Shown here: positions 12,101-26,774 of the stretch, one piece after another
Position numbering within the stretch: the stretch's first letter is position 1
Layout of the letters: the number at the start of each line of letters is the position of its first letter
Source: Myrica gale
Lineage: Eukaryota > Streptophyta > Magnoliopsida > Fagales > Myricaceae
Assembly: GCA_963930655.1 (NCBI GenBank)
Contig: OZ005611.1
Coordinates: 8,067,501 to 8,131,500 of the forward strand
Direction of reading: 5' to 3'
DNA: 64,000 nt
Translations under genes and position numbers: made by a program
Notes under the pieces: model-generated
The model's input: the letters and a program-made list of their open reading frames with translations, nothing else
Database searches by the model: none
Told to the model about the DNA's origin: nothing

Positions 12101-12258
12101 ACTCCTACATGCAAAATCTTTGATTTATTTATACAAAAGAACAAATCTTCTTTCAGGCGCGGTTTTTTCTTGCACTCCGGCGCCTTCTTTCTCCCAACGG
12201 CATGCTGCACTCTGAAGACATGAGCCAATATAAAATGGGGAAGCTTAAAGCCACTTAA
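6115..12258 (+). CDS. Plastid MATE transporter, DTX46/EDS5-like, copy 1
   Basis: Fourteen exons give 558 aa: 6115-6580, 6908-7002, 7646-7754, 7924-7979, 8405-8460, 9059-9197, 9290-9427, 9511-9579, 9674-9784, 10024-10152, 10683-10760, 11837-11908, 12020-12076, 12157-12258. All junctions are GT-AG with matching phase. Exons 2-12 and 14 have the same lengths in the two paralogues downstream; only exons 1 and 13 differ. The Ser/Arg-rich N-terminus (about 60 aa) looks like a chloroplast transit peptide, followed by a polytopic MATE domain with signatures such as [17 protein letters not shown] and [18 protein letters not shown]. Arabidopsis EDS5 and EDS5H are plastid-envelope MATE carriers linked to salicylate metabolism; the substrate here is inferred. 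Odd points: residue 140 is Ser (codon 6532-6534) where the paralogues have Asp, exon 13 is two codons shorter, and intron 11 carries a TRIM retroelement. Confidence 0.93.
11011..11132 (+). repeat. TRIM LTR 1
   Basis: 122 bp, TGTAA...TTACA. By eye it differs from LTR2 at 3 positions and from LTR3 at 6. Confidence 0.93.
11135..11147 (+). promoter_or_regulatory. TRIM primer-binding site 1
   Basis: TGGTATCAGAGCC, matching initiator tRNA-Met, two bases after LTR1. It is repeated at 11417-11429 after LTR2. Confidence 0.92.
11293..11414 (+). repeat. TRIM LTR 2 (middle)
   Basis: 122 bp with TG/CA ends, preceded by a purine-rich stretch and followed by a second primer-binding site. It therefore serves as 3' LTR of one unit and 5' LTR of the next. 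Confidence 0.93.
11575..11696 (+). repeat. TRIM LTR 3
   Basis: 122 bp. It ends exactly at the right copy of the GTATT target duplication and is the most diverged of the three LTRs. Confidence 0.93.
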
Positions 12259-12831
12259 TTTCAGAATTTGCGGAGAAGTTATAAAGTTTCCAAGACTGTG
12301 AAATCCGATATTCTCGCCTGCAGACCGCATTCTTATGATCCAGGGTGGCATATTTATCGAGCTAGCTGCTAATCGTTAGGTTGTATCCATTCTTCGATGC
12401 CTCTCCATCTGGCTAAAAGCACAAGGGGCTAGATAATCTCTAGTGTTTGTTTCGATTGCAATTGTTGGTCCCTCTCTTCATAGGAAAATTTTCAGCGGAG
12501 ATTTGATGACAAAGAAATTCATTGCAGTATGCTACTTAGGTAGGGGGTCTGATTCAATGATGAATAAACTATTATGAATCTTGTAACCAAATTTTGTAGG
12601 GAAAAAACAATGATAAATTTTTTACTAAATGGATGTCACTCTAAAGCTTCTACTCTCTCTCTCTCTCTCTCTGGGTCCCGCAAAAACTTGCAATTTCTAT
12701 TCTGTAATCCTGCAAAATGAACTCAAGATATGCGTGACTTAGGACAACAGTCACCAAAGATCAATGCGCATAAAAATTAGACACAAACATTGGTTCCAGA
12801 AAATGCCTTGCTCTTTGCTGAACAAAACAGA
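12259..12831. other. Convergent 3' spacer
   Basis: This spacer separates the stop codon of MATE copy 1 (+) from the stop codon of the receptor-kinase copy on the minus strand. It holds a (TC)n microsatellite at 12651-12672 and no gene. Confidence 0.7.
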
Positions 12832-15800
12832 TCATCGAGCTTCCACTACTGAAACAGTTACATGGTTCATGGAACAATTTTCTGCCTCGTTATTTGCTGA
12901 ATCTGAGTCCATCGAGTTCCGGCCTGTGGTAAAAGGTGGTTGCTTGGGTGCAGGCAGAGGAAGATGTTCGTTGCTAATCATTGAGACAACATCAAGCATT
13001 GTAGGCCGATCACCCGGGCTTTCTTGAACACAAAGAAGCCCGATATTAATAAATCTCAACAGAGTAGAAGAGGAAGAAGGACAGATTATCGTGGGATCCG
13101 TCAAGTCCAAACTTCGATCATCCCTCCACAACTCCCAAGCCTGTTTTCATTTGACAACATTGTCATTTTATTGAGGACTAAAAACATAAAAAAAAAAAAA
13201 AACTTGAGAGGATATTAGAAGTTACCCACATATCTAAGGAGAGTGAGTGACTCGTTCTTGTAAAATCTTGCATTCTTCTTGCCGCTCACAATCTCCAGTA
13301 GCAGTACTCCAAAGCTAAACACGTCGGACTTTATCGAGTACAGACCCTCCATAGCATACTCGGGAGACATGTAGCCACTGGATTCCAGAAGTTTGGTAAA
13401 TTACAATCAATAGCTTGTTCAGAGAGTTTAGTTGGCAATTAGGAATAGAGAATGTGAAATAGATTGCATACTTACTAAGTTCCAACAATCCGATTTGTGT
13501 TTGCTTGTATCTCATCGTCTCCAACTAGTCGAACCATGCCAAAATCTGATATTTTTGGATTCATTTCACTATCCAAGAGAATGTTACTGGGTTTCAAATC
13601 TCTATGTATGATCCTAAGCCTTGAATAGAGATGAAGATAGAGAAGCCCTTGAGCAATCCCTTCCACAATGCGTATGCGTGTTCCCCAATCTAGCATCCTT
13701 TTCTGGGTTGGATCTGTTAATATAGAGCATAAAAAAGGAATTAGCATTGGGCAACCCTGAAATAAACAGATATAGAGGCAGCATCACCAGGACGAAACAT
13801 CCACGCACCAAAAACGTAGAAATCCAAACTTCTATTGGGCAAGTACTCGTATATTAATATTTTTTCATCTCCCTCTATGCAGCAACCCAAGAGTCTGACA
13901 AGATTTCTGTGCTGGAGTCTTGCAATTAGTAGTGTCTCATTTCTGAACTCCTCAACCCCCTGTCCAGATCTTTTTGAAAGCATTTTCACTGCAATTTCCT
14001 GCCCCTTAAGTAACTTCCCCTGTGAAGGTGAACCCATAAGCTCTTCATACTTCCTTGAGAATTTGATAATGTCAGTTGTATAAATATATCTGAAGCAGAT
14101 TCATTAGGCGAATGAAGCATACCTTGTAGACAGGTCCAAAACCTCCTTCTCCAAGCTTATTCGCTGTTGCAAAATTGTTGGTTGCAGCTGATACACTCTT
14201 GTAACTGAATAGTGGTAGCTCAACATCCTTCTTTCCTCTTTTCTTCACATTCCCTTCAGTGTTTGTTCCATCATTAATGGCATCAGGAGCTTCAGCATTA
14301 AAATCAAATAAGACTAGATCATGGCTTGAAGCCTCCTCCTCTCCTGATTGATGTAAGATGATAAGACTTATGTCATTTTAATGGAATATCCTGCGGTTTT
14401 ACAATCAGTTGGCCAGGGGGTGTTTGAGAAAGGGATGGGAGTTTGAGGGCTTTGATTCCATAGTCTAATCGAGTAAAAAATAGGGAAATTTTAAGTTTTA
14501 TGTCAGAACCTTCACTTACCTTTGCGTTTGAGCTTTTCCTTGCTTGAAAAATTGATGAGGAGGCATAAGATAAGTCCTGTCGCAGGGACCAGCACGGCTA
14601 AAATCACCCTTATTTTCCATAGGTTGCCTGATAATTAGGATGATAATAGTGTCAATACGAGCTCAACCATAACAGATAATCAAGAATTCATTCAGAAATA
14701 ATTTGCACGTAAAATGAACCGTGTAGAATTCATTTTATTGTCCTGCCTGTGGTCCTCGGACGCTCATCAGCAGCAAGTCTGAGATAGATATCTTGTCCAA
14801 CACCGCCACCATCTGGGAGTCGCTGCAAGTTCAAAAGTGATCCTTCCCAGAGCAGACTCCCGTTGCTATCATAAGAATAAGCTGTGCAAGAACAGTTCTC
14901 CATGCATGCCAATTCACAGCTCCTAACACCAGCTGCCAAATTTGCCTTCCCATCGACAGGTAATCTGACGTTTGATATTTTCAGGAACCAATCTTTTTTG
15001 CCATTCGCATACGTACTGTTCTCACATTGCAGAGGGGATTTCCTCCCACAACCACCTGACCAATCATTTTCGCTGGTGTCTTCCATCGGAAATGGTTCAA
15101 AACCTTTTGGACATTCGCAAGAGTTTGAGATATTCGCATTATACACGCCGAAGGCACCGCATAGAGCATAGACGTCAGATAGGCTTTCGGGTCGAGACGA
15201 AGATAAAGTCCAAACCCAAGGGCCAGCCAACCACGACAGTTGCTGGATCTGTCCTGAATACTTGAGGACAAATATCAATCTGGAAGAATTATTTTTGACA
15301 GTATAACTCAAATAGCTTTCATTTTCACTTGACACAAAACTGAAGAGGAAATAGTCCATCCACTTATTAAGCTGAAAGATTTCCCGGTCCAACCTCCAGT
15401 ACTCCAGTACACTTGCGATCTGTTCCACTGTAAGATATATTGACTGCTTCCATTTGGGCCTAACGCAAACGAGAATTTACCAGGTGCAGGATCCTCTGAA
15501 CTTTTCCATGAAATGAGCTGTCTCGTTTTTCCAGTTACCTTGTCGATCCCAATCTTTGCACCAGGCAGCCATCTATCGGTTGGATGGTCGAAACTCTCCC
15601 AAAATACAGTAGACCGGCTCGAGCTATCTCTTAAAACAAAATTTCCATCATCACGAAGTATTGCTTCAGTTGAATTTGAAAGGGGATACGTCGAATTTGT
15701 GGACCAAAATGGTCTCTTGAAGGAACCTTCAAGCAGGACTAGATTGCCGTCTTCTGAAAACTCGAGTATTAAAGAATATGGGTCAGACAAAGGGTTTTCT

Positions 15801-16362
15801 CTATTTGCTACCCAGATAATGTCTTGAACCGCAAAATTTCTGTAACATATGCCCAGGTAGATTTTCGAAGAAGTACCAAGTTTGAAGAATCCGAGTTCGA
15901 AGTTGCTGCCTTGAGATAATACACTCTTGTCCACTGTAAGAGATTGGCCTCCTGACAGGATATCAGCTGAAGCGGAAAATCCTGGGTGATGTTCGTTTTG
16001 AGAAAAAATGTAGGATTTTAGAGAAGTTGTGAATTTTTATGTTGAATAGTGTTTTATTGGTGTTTGTGTAAAGTGGAGAGAGAAATGATTTGATGTAATT
16101 GTTTAATAAAAAAATATTGGAGTTATGTGAAAAAGTATAGAGAGAGAAAATTTATGTTGAATAAAAAATTAAAAAGTTGTTGGAGATTGTGTAAAATGTA
16201 TTGGTTTTTGTGTTTGAATTCTGAATATGTTCGGTGGTAGAATTGTGAATATAGTTAGAATCCTGAAAAAATGGTGAAAACGAACATACCCCTGGTCTGT
16301 AGTTAGACAGGATCATAAGCACAACCAAGAAGTAGCCATGTCACAGTCTTATTGAAACCCAT
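12832..16362 (-). pseudogene. S-domain receptor-like kinase, damaged copy 1
   Basis: The gene is laid out like the intact neighbour at 18452-21930. Kinase exons 12832-13140, 13230-13377, 13476-13713, 13809-14019 and 14123-14343 and the membrane-span exon 14520-14627 are open, with P-loop [19 protein letters not shown] and DFG all present. Four of the five kinase exons match the neighbour in length; the fifth is 6 bp longer. The damage is in the ectodomain exon (14747-16362). The signal-peptide frame from the ATG at 16362 meets a TAA. A MITE sits at about 15985-16290. The lectin frame is broken by a one-base shift near 15350-15372, where the frame switches to the one reading VSSENESYLSY. The exon 1 donor reads GC (745-746 of the 14.7-kb block) instead of the GT seen in the neighbour. 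It is most likely a pseudogene, although the kinase half could still be expressed from an internal start. Confidence 0.85.
15985..16290. mobile_element. MITE in receptor-kinase exon 1
   Basis: About 305 bp with inverted termini of the form GGTRATGTTCGTTTT, flanked by CCTG(G) on both sides (15981-15985 and 16291-16295), a likely short target duplication. Relatives occur at about 17895-18150, 60503-60624 and, more eroded, 22272-22423 and 51400-51720. It splits the region between the signal peptide and the mature lectin domain. Read on the minus strand its edges make a plausible intron (GTATGT at 16289 and CACCCAG ending at 15982). Confidence 0.8.
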
Positions 16363-18451
16363 CCTTCTCAAACATGCAGCACAGCGTAATTACAAATTTC
16401 AGTCCGGCACATTCGCTTGGCGAATGTTTCTGGCCCCCTGGAATTTACAAGTCTGACTGACTTACCTTCTCCTTTTTCTCCTTTTCTTGGGTCAGTATCT
16501 GACTATTCCTTCAAATTGGGCTGACTTTTCATGTGTTTGAAAGAAGCTACACTGAACACCGACTTCAAGACACCATGCCAACCGATTTTGAAATTGTAGA
16601 TAATGTCCAACATCTGTGTTATTTTCTTAGTGGACGAAAAGGGCGGTGATCATATTCAACATTACATGTTAGTCCTATTAACGTTGCGCAGACGGCATAC
16701 GTTTGTACCACGCATTGTCACATCATCACGATTCATGACCGTATGGTTCCAGAATCCAACGCATTCAACAAAGCTTTTCCCCTCAGGAAAAAAACAAAAC
16801 AAAACTTTTCCAGGCACTGTTATACGGGGAACGCTTCTTCTTGTTCCCCTTTCCTAGAGGAGATTACTCAAAGCATTACAGCGAAGGCCGAAGAGGAGTC
16901 TAAAAATAGAAATAAAAAAAAAAAGAGCGAGGCAAAGGAAGAAGAAGAAAGAGAAGATGGCGAAGAAGACGATATGAGTCCCGGGCGGATAGTCGGATAC
17001 CCCCCCCCCCCCAAGTTTCAAAAAACTCCCTAACATCCATCCCGTGACAGAAATTTTTTTCATCACAATTTCATTTTCGCCCACCCTAAATTTCAAAAAA
17101 TCTCAAGACCCATCCCAAAATTGAAACTTTTTCATTAAAATTACATTTTTACCTCTCATAAACTTAAAAAAAAAAATCCCAGCAAATCTTATGTTAGGCA
17201 ATCTTTAATAAATTAGTTTAATTTAAAACAAATATTTTTACACCTAAATAAGATAATAAATAAGATTTTTATCTTTCTCTTTAGAATCAAAAGATAGTGA
17301 GTTGGAGATCTCTAGTCATTCTAAATCATAACTAAATGACAATATAAATTATTTTATATATTTTTTAAATTTTTTGAAAGGTAAAAATTATATAATTAGA
17401 CAAAAATTCTCACAAATAATATCATAAAATGATACGCTACTTAATGACTTTATCTCTTCAACCTCTCATTATTTACTATAATTTATTATCCTTAAAATCA
17501 CCCTTAAACCATTTCAAGCAAGAAAGAATATTATACATTATTATATGATTTATGATTTTTTATCACTAAATACAGGCCCTAGGTCGGTAAATATGTTCAA
17601 GATTTTTAATATTTTTTTATTTTAAAAATTATATTTATACAATTATTATTACTATATATATATACATATATAATAAGATATATAAAAAATTTTAATAATC
17701 AAAATATTCGGCCTTCCTGAGACAAATTCCTAGCACAGCCACTGACTGCGACTACGAAAGAACTAAAACTTGCTCGATCATTTCAATTTTTTTTATAAAA
17801 AAGTGCGCATAAATAAATTTGAATAGCTCGAGAGTGTAATGAAAACTTGTGTAACTTTCGTTGTCAAAGTTTTTTTTATGATTTAAATTTATTCACAAAA
17901 TTATCACCGAATATCTTAAAAATTTAAACACGAATACCAATACATTTAACACAATTTCTAACAATTTTTTACTTTTTTTATTTAACACAAATTTTCTCTA
18001 TCTATAATTTTTCACATAACTCTAATATTTTTTTATTAAATAATTACATCAAATCATTTCTCTCTTAACTTTACACATATATCTATAAAATACTGTTCAA
18101 CATAAATATTCCAATTTTTCTAAAATCCTACAGTTTTTTCCTCACCACCTTGGTTCTCAATTTCTAGTTCGAAGAGTACGACCATTGACCAATAAGAATA
18201 ACCGCAGCAGTCACTAGTCATCACAAGATTTTTGTCTCCAAAACATTATGCTTATAATTTATTGAATTTTGTATTCTACGAAATTTGAGGTTGCACTGTG
18301 ACAATGACGGAGACAGAAATCGGGATTGGGGACGGAAAGATTATGAATCAAGTGAGACAACATTTGGCGATCGGTCTGGTCCCTGGAGCTTATCAGTGTT
18401 CTAAAAATAGATAGAAACGAGGTTTCATGTCTCTGCTTTAGTATTCTGCAG
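16363..18451. other. Intergenic with MITE relic
   Basis: The stretch at 16630-16780 upstream of receptor-kinase copy 1 resembles 27180-27300 and 24630-24740, so these pieces appear to be duplicated upstream DNA. A poly-C run lies near 17000. From about 17200 the DNA is very AT-rich. A copy of the GTTCGTTTT MITE family in the opposite orientation occupies about 17895-18150. No gene is supported. Confidence 0.6.
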
Positions 18452-21930
<3,479 letters not shown>

Positions 21931-22619
21931 GCCTGCCTAACATGCAGCACAAATACAGCAGTATGCCAGAAGTGTGATGATGCTAGATGTAACGAGGGAA
22001 CAAAAGAAGCCTTGAATGTTAGAGAGGATTTACCGCGTTGGACTTTTCTAATGCTAAATTCCGCTTCAGACTTGATGTTCTAAAAACCTGGGTCAGTTAG
22101 TCTGATTAAGCAACTTGACTCTTATTTTGTCCATTTAATTTTCCCCTCTTTTCCAAACGTTTTTCGTCACAATTGGATCAGACAAACGCTAAAACGACCT
22201 ATATGTCATGTTCATAAGCGGACAAAGATGGAAGAGCAGTCAGGATTTTAAAAAGTAAATTCAATGAATAGGATGTTCGTCAGGATTTCAAAATGTTTTT
22301 TAAAAAATTTCATAATCATTTTTTATCAATTTCAATATTTTTTTATAAGCTTCAATAATTTTTTACAAAATTCAACCACTTTTAACAAACTTTTCACCAA
22401 TTCCAATTCTAAACGAATGTACATTAACTTAAAAAAAACTAAACACAAAAAATGTTTTCAAAACCAAATCAAACTATCTTAGAATTTGAAGTGTTTTGAA
22501 AATTTTTAGATGATATTAAAATTTATTGATATGCTGACATAAGTTTATTTTGGTATATTGGTATTTGAATATATTCGATTTGTCAATTCTAAATGTGTAT
22601 CCTAAAATACAAACCAAGT
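21931..22619. other. Proximal upstream region of intact receptor kinase
   Basis: AT-rich and without a gene. A short element at about 22272-22423 with ends resembling GATGTTCGT and ACGAATGTAC may be an eroded member of the GTTCGTTTT MITE family. Confidence 0.5.
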
Positions 22620-24160
22620 TGATACTGATAGTCCGAATCTCTGGGTCCAATTTCTGAAAGCAAAATATTTGACTCACACTGGGTTTTGGGAGGCAGCAGG
22701 GAATCAGCAGGGTTCATGGATTTGGAAAGGGGTTTTGCATATGAAAAAAGTTTTGGAGAAAGAGTTGTGTTTTTTGATTGGTACTGTGGAAGATGTGGTG
22801 ATATGGAGGGATCCTTGGGTACCTTCCATTCCAGGATTTAAACCAATTCCTAATAGTCAACCTACTGATTTGGAAGCTTATGTTGTGGCGGACCTTATTG
22901 ATACAGTTTCTGGCCAATGGAATCGTAGCCTTTTGTGGTCTCTTTTTATACCTAAACATGCGGTAGCTATCTCAAAAATCCATTTGAGTTTGGGGCATAG
23001 AGGTGATAAGTTGATCTGGACTCCTGAGAAATCTGGTCTGTTTACAGTCAAATCTACATATCGGGAGGTGATAAGGGACAGATCTGGTCTTATAGATCCT
23101 GTGGGTGGGGTCTGGTGGAGGAAGCTTTGGAAGATGAGAGTGCATGAAAGGCTAAAGATCTGCTTGTGGAAGTTGTTGTGGGATGTCGTTCCAACTAAGG
23201 GTAAAGTAGCAGAGAGGATGGGCAGTAGAGAGGATGAGGTGCTGATGTGTGTGTTGTGTGGTGAAGAGATTGAAACTACTCATCATTTGATGTTGGGGTG
23301 TATTGTGAGCAAAATCTTATGGAGTCATTCACCATGGGCATTGGACACTGGTGCCTTTCTTCACCATCCGTTGTCTCTGTGGCTCACCTCTATTATAGAA
23401 CCTTCTATTTTTACTGAGTTGCCTGAAGCTGATTATCACCAGTTCCAACTCTATGCTTTAATAGCGTGAGATGTTACTTGTGGACACGAAACCAAATCAT
23501 ACATAATGGGGCCCAACTTGATTTGATGATGGTGGTGTCGCAGGTTAAAAGATTATGTGGAGAACATTTGAGTGCTTGGCAACAGAAGAAAGAAGGCTGC
23601 GTTACCATCCTGCTAGTCTCTCCTAAGACAGATCAGTTTAAAGTAAATTTTGATGTAGCAGTTCGGGATGAGTTTGCTGTTGGTGCGGTTGTGATAAAAG
23701 ATAGTCATGGCATGATTGTTGGAGCTTGTGTTGAGAAATTGGAGATTGAGTTTCCTGAAGATGGTGAGATATGTGTTGTCCATCTGGGACTTTTGGAGGC
23801 CCAACGTTGTGGGTGTCGTAGTCTTATAGTGGAGGGGGATTCTCAGTTGGCAATTGAGGCTATTAGGAGATATCCTGAGCAGATAAATTGAAGAAGTGAT
23901 GGACGCATTGGGGATATAGTTCTATTAGCTTCTGGCTTTGATCATTGCTCTTTTTCTTTTGTTTTTCGCGGTACTAATGAGGAAGCGCACCACCTAGCTC
24001 GTTGGGCTGCCTCTTAGTTTTTGTCTGGAGGCTACCCGGATGTTCATGAGCATTTTCCTGCCCTCTATTGGGTTTATGTTGGAATTGACCCACCCTAATT
24101 TGTTTTGTTTGTTTTGCTTTCGTGTTTCTAATAAAGGTAATGATAGTCTTGATTAAAAAA
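22620..24160 (+). mobile_element. 5'-truncated LINE (L1-type) ORF2 remnant
   Basis: Only the C-terminal part of a LINE ORF2 remains. The frame 22669-23469 contains the reverse-transcriptase zinc-binding motif (CVLCGEEIETTHHLMLGC, around codons 197-214). The next frame, 23466-23891, carries an RNase H-like (RVT_3) domain with FDVAVRDEF and VEGDSQLAIEAI. A third frame to the TAG at about 24018 completes it (TNEEAHHLARWAAS). The polymerase domain is missing and the frame is broken at least twice, so the element is dead. The 3' tail ends in an A-rich stretch near 24155. It lies between the receptor kinase and what looks like its distal upstream DNA. Confidence 0.85.
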
Positions 24161-25223
24161 TATCCAACATCCCGTAAAATTGGTTGAACGAAGTTAGCTG
24201 AGTCATTTTTGTCTAGTCTCTGAGTTGTTCAAATTCTAGCTTATTTATTTTTTCAAATCCTGTATTTATAATAATTTAGAAGAAACAATCTTATAACGGA
24301 ATCTTCTAATTTGTATTTAAAACGTCAATCAGACACCAATCTAACCATCCGACCAAAATATATAATAGGGCATATTTTTTTGCCTAAAATTTTGGGCTCC
24401 AAAAATTCCAATTCAATAAATATATTTTAAAATTTTAATTTTTACACATATTTTTTAAACTTTTCACAAATTTTAATAAATTTCAACGTTCAACAAATTT
24501 TAAAAATATGATAAACAAACAACCCCATAAGCAAATCGCAGATCAAAGCCATGAACTTTTCATAGGTCATCGGAGTCTGAATGTGTGGAGGACGAAATTG
24601 TATAGCATCTGCCTTTTTTCGTCCTCCACATGGAGTTTTGACTAACGTTGTGCGGACGGCACGAACTGGTCTCTGCACATTGTCGCATCATCAATACCAC
24701 CGCACGTTTCCAGAAGCCTACGTATTAAACTGTCTTCCACGAAATTTCGGTCTGTGTTTCAAATTTGATAAAACTACTGTTCGGAACAAATTGAGCAAAA
24801 AAGATCAACCTACTGCTGGGATATGCACATTTTAAATAGTGAAATAATTTATGAGAGTAAAATACAATTTTTAAACCTCATAAATATGCAATGACTAGTT
24901 TAAACAAAAATATATGTAATACTTTTGGATGATAATTTTGTCGCAAAATTTTGGAGGAATTTTTTTTGTATTTCCTTTCAACATGAACAACAAGAGACGA
25001 TTACATAGGATATTTAAACTAGATTATCTAACATATTGAAGGCAAGAGAATAATTGTATATAAAAATTATTAATTAAAAAAATAACCGTAGTAACTTTAA
25101 GCGTACTTTGTCTCCAATTGACGCTTTTTTTTTTAAAACTAAGATGAAATCTGTTGATTTGGCTTAAGCAAATTTGTAGCGCTTTTGACTTTGTCAATGC
25201 TTATCAATAAATGAGGCAAATCA
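24161..25223. other. Intergenic, MITE relic and duplicated upstream segment
   Basis: An eroded Tourist-family copy lies at about 24365-24525 (ends GGGCAT... and ...AAACAACCCC). Sequence at 24630-24740 (GTTGTGCGGACGGCA and following) parallels 16680-16760 upstream of the first receptor-kinase copy. No gene is seen. Confidence 0.55.
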
Positions 25224-25279
25224 TTATGTTGCAATATTTCCTCCTTTAACTTGATTTTTGGCAGGCAAAACATTATGCT

Positions 25280-25489
25280 GCAATATTTTCTCCTTTAGCT
25301 TAATTTTCGGCTGCAATATTTTCTCCTTTGTCTCCGCAAGATTCAGGCGTTGCCCTGATTTTGATTTTTCTACACCGAGCAATATTTTCTCTTTTAGCTT
25401 GATTTTCGGCATTGAATCATGCTGCAATATTTTCTCCTTTATCTCTGCAAGATTCAGCCGTTGCTCTGATTTTGATTTTTGTACATCGA
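25280..25489. repeat. Two-level tandem repeat in kinase relic
   Basis: Two kinds of unit alternate, both starting GCAATATTTTCTC. The A units (25280, 25379) continue with TTTTAGCTTGATTTTCGGC-like sequence. The B units (25313-25378 and 25424-25489) continue with a ~50-bp stretch containing GCAAGATTCA. The order is A-B-A-B, with another A-like unit at 25231. On the minus strand the array is open and encodes Lys/Glu-rich heptad-like peptides (KIKLKEKIL). Confidence 0.75.
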
Positions 25490-26774
25490 GCTGGTTTGTG
25501 TTAATAAAAGGGTCTAAGCTAGCCTGGTGAAATCGTATAACAGAAATCGCAGCTTGGAGCCTCCTCACCTGTTTGACACTGACAGAATGATTAAGTCTTT
25601 TGTCACTTTAGTGGAAAATCCAGAGTCATAGATCAATTCTAGGAGTTTTGCATTTAGATAGTGAACTCCCAGAAAATTGGTTCACATTTTTTCAAGAGCT
25701 TCGAGACCGTTTCTGAGACTACCAGATTTTGATTGTTGGGGGTGAAGAGAAAAGTGTGTAGAGTAACACTTCATCTTATATTTGGTAGAGTTTTGATTGT
25801 TTTTGGAGATCCACTAAACCTGATTAAAGAAAAATAGAAGCCTGTATGTTTAGAACTTACACAATTTTGCGTTTGAGCTTCTCCTTGCTTGAAAAACGAA
25901 GGGGAAAAGCTCTGTTGCAGGGACCAGCACGGCTACAATCAGGCATGCTACCCGTTTGTTGCCTGGTTATGGAGATATGAATCAATATGAGGCCAGCCAT
26001 AACCGAGAAATTAGTAGTCATCCAGAGAAACAAAGAAACAATAGATATCACTTTATTCATCCTACCTGAGAGACTTTGATGTTCGTCAGCAGCAAGTCTC
26101 AGATAAGATATCTTGACCAGCCACCTGTACCATCTAAGAGTTGTTGCAAGTTCAAAAGAGCCCTTCTCATATCATGCATGGGTTGCTATGAGCCTATGAT
26201 TAGCACAGGTCTACATAATATTATTTTGAAAAACTTTTAACACGTAGGTTTCATTTTCACTTGACTCGAAACTGTATTTGAAGATATTATTCGACCTCAT
26301 CACAGGAACAAAGCTGAAAGATTTTCCAATCCAAGCTCCAGTAGAAAGGTACAACCTATCTCGTAAGACAAAATTCCCGTCATCACGAAGTACTGCTTCA
26401 GTTGGATGCGACGGGGGTTGAGTCAAATTTGTAGACCAAAATGGTATCTTGTAGGAGCCTTGAAGCAGGACCAGATTGCCTTCCTAAGTGTGAATTCAAG
26501 TCTTGAAGAAGATGGTTCGGACAAAGGATTTTCTCTATTTGCTACCCAAACAACGTCTTTGCCCTCAAACAAGTTTATACCAAATGCCCAGGTAGTTAAA
26601 TTTTAAAGAAGTACCTGGTTTGAAGAAACCTAGCTCAAAAATGCTACCTTTAGATACTATGCTTCCAGTCATTGAAAGAGAATGGCCTGCTGAAAGGGTC
26701 TCTTCTTGCTCGGTAGTAAGACAAGATCAAAAGCAGAACAAAGAGAGCCGTGGCTTACCAGTATTTGTACCCAT
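25490..26774 (-). pseudogene. Truncated S-domain receptor-like kinase relic
   Basis: Read on the minus strand from an ATG-like start at 26774, pieces of the ectodomain exon are recognisable: GSIFELGFF, VVWVANRENPLS, TEAVLRDDGNFVLRD. They are separated by stops, frameshifts and deletions. The membrane-span exon (about 25865-25960) is shortened, and its donor reads AAAATTGTG instead of AAAGGT. The first codons of the next exon are seen near 25560. All kinase exons beyond that are absent, replaced by the tandem repeat at 25280-25489. It is a third, dead member of the local cluster. Confidence 0.85.

Noticed and set aside
26406-26606. Plus-strand frame within the third receptor-kinase relic
   Set aside because: The minus strand shows the recognisable lectin-domain fragments; the plus frame is a shadow.
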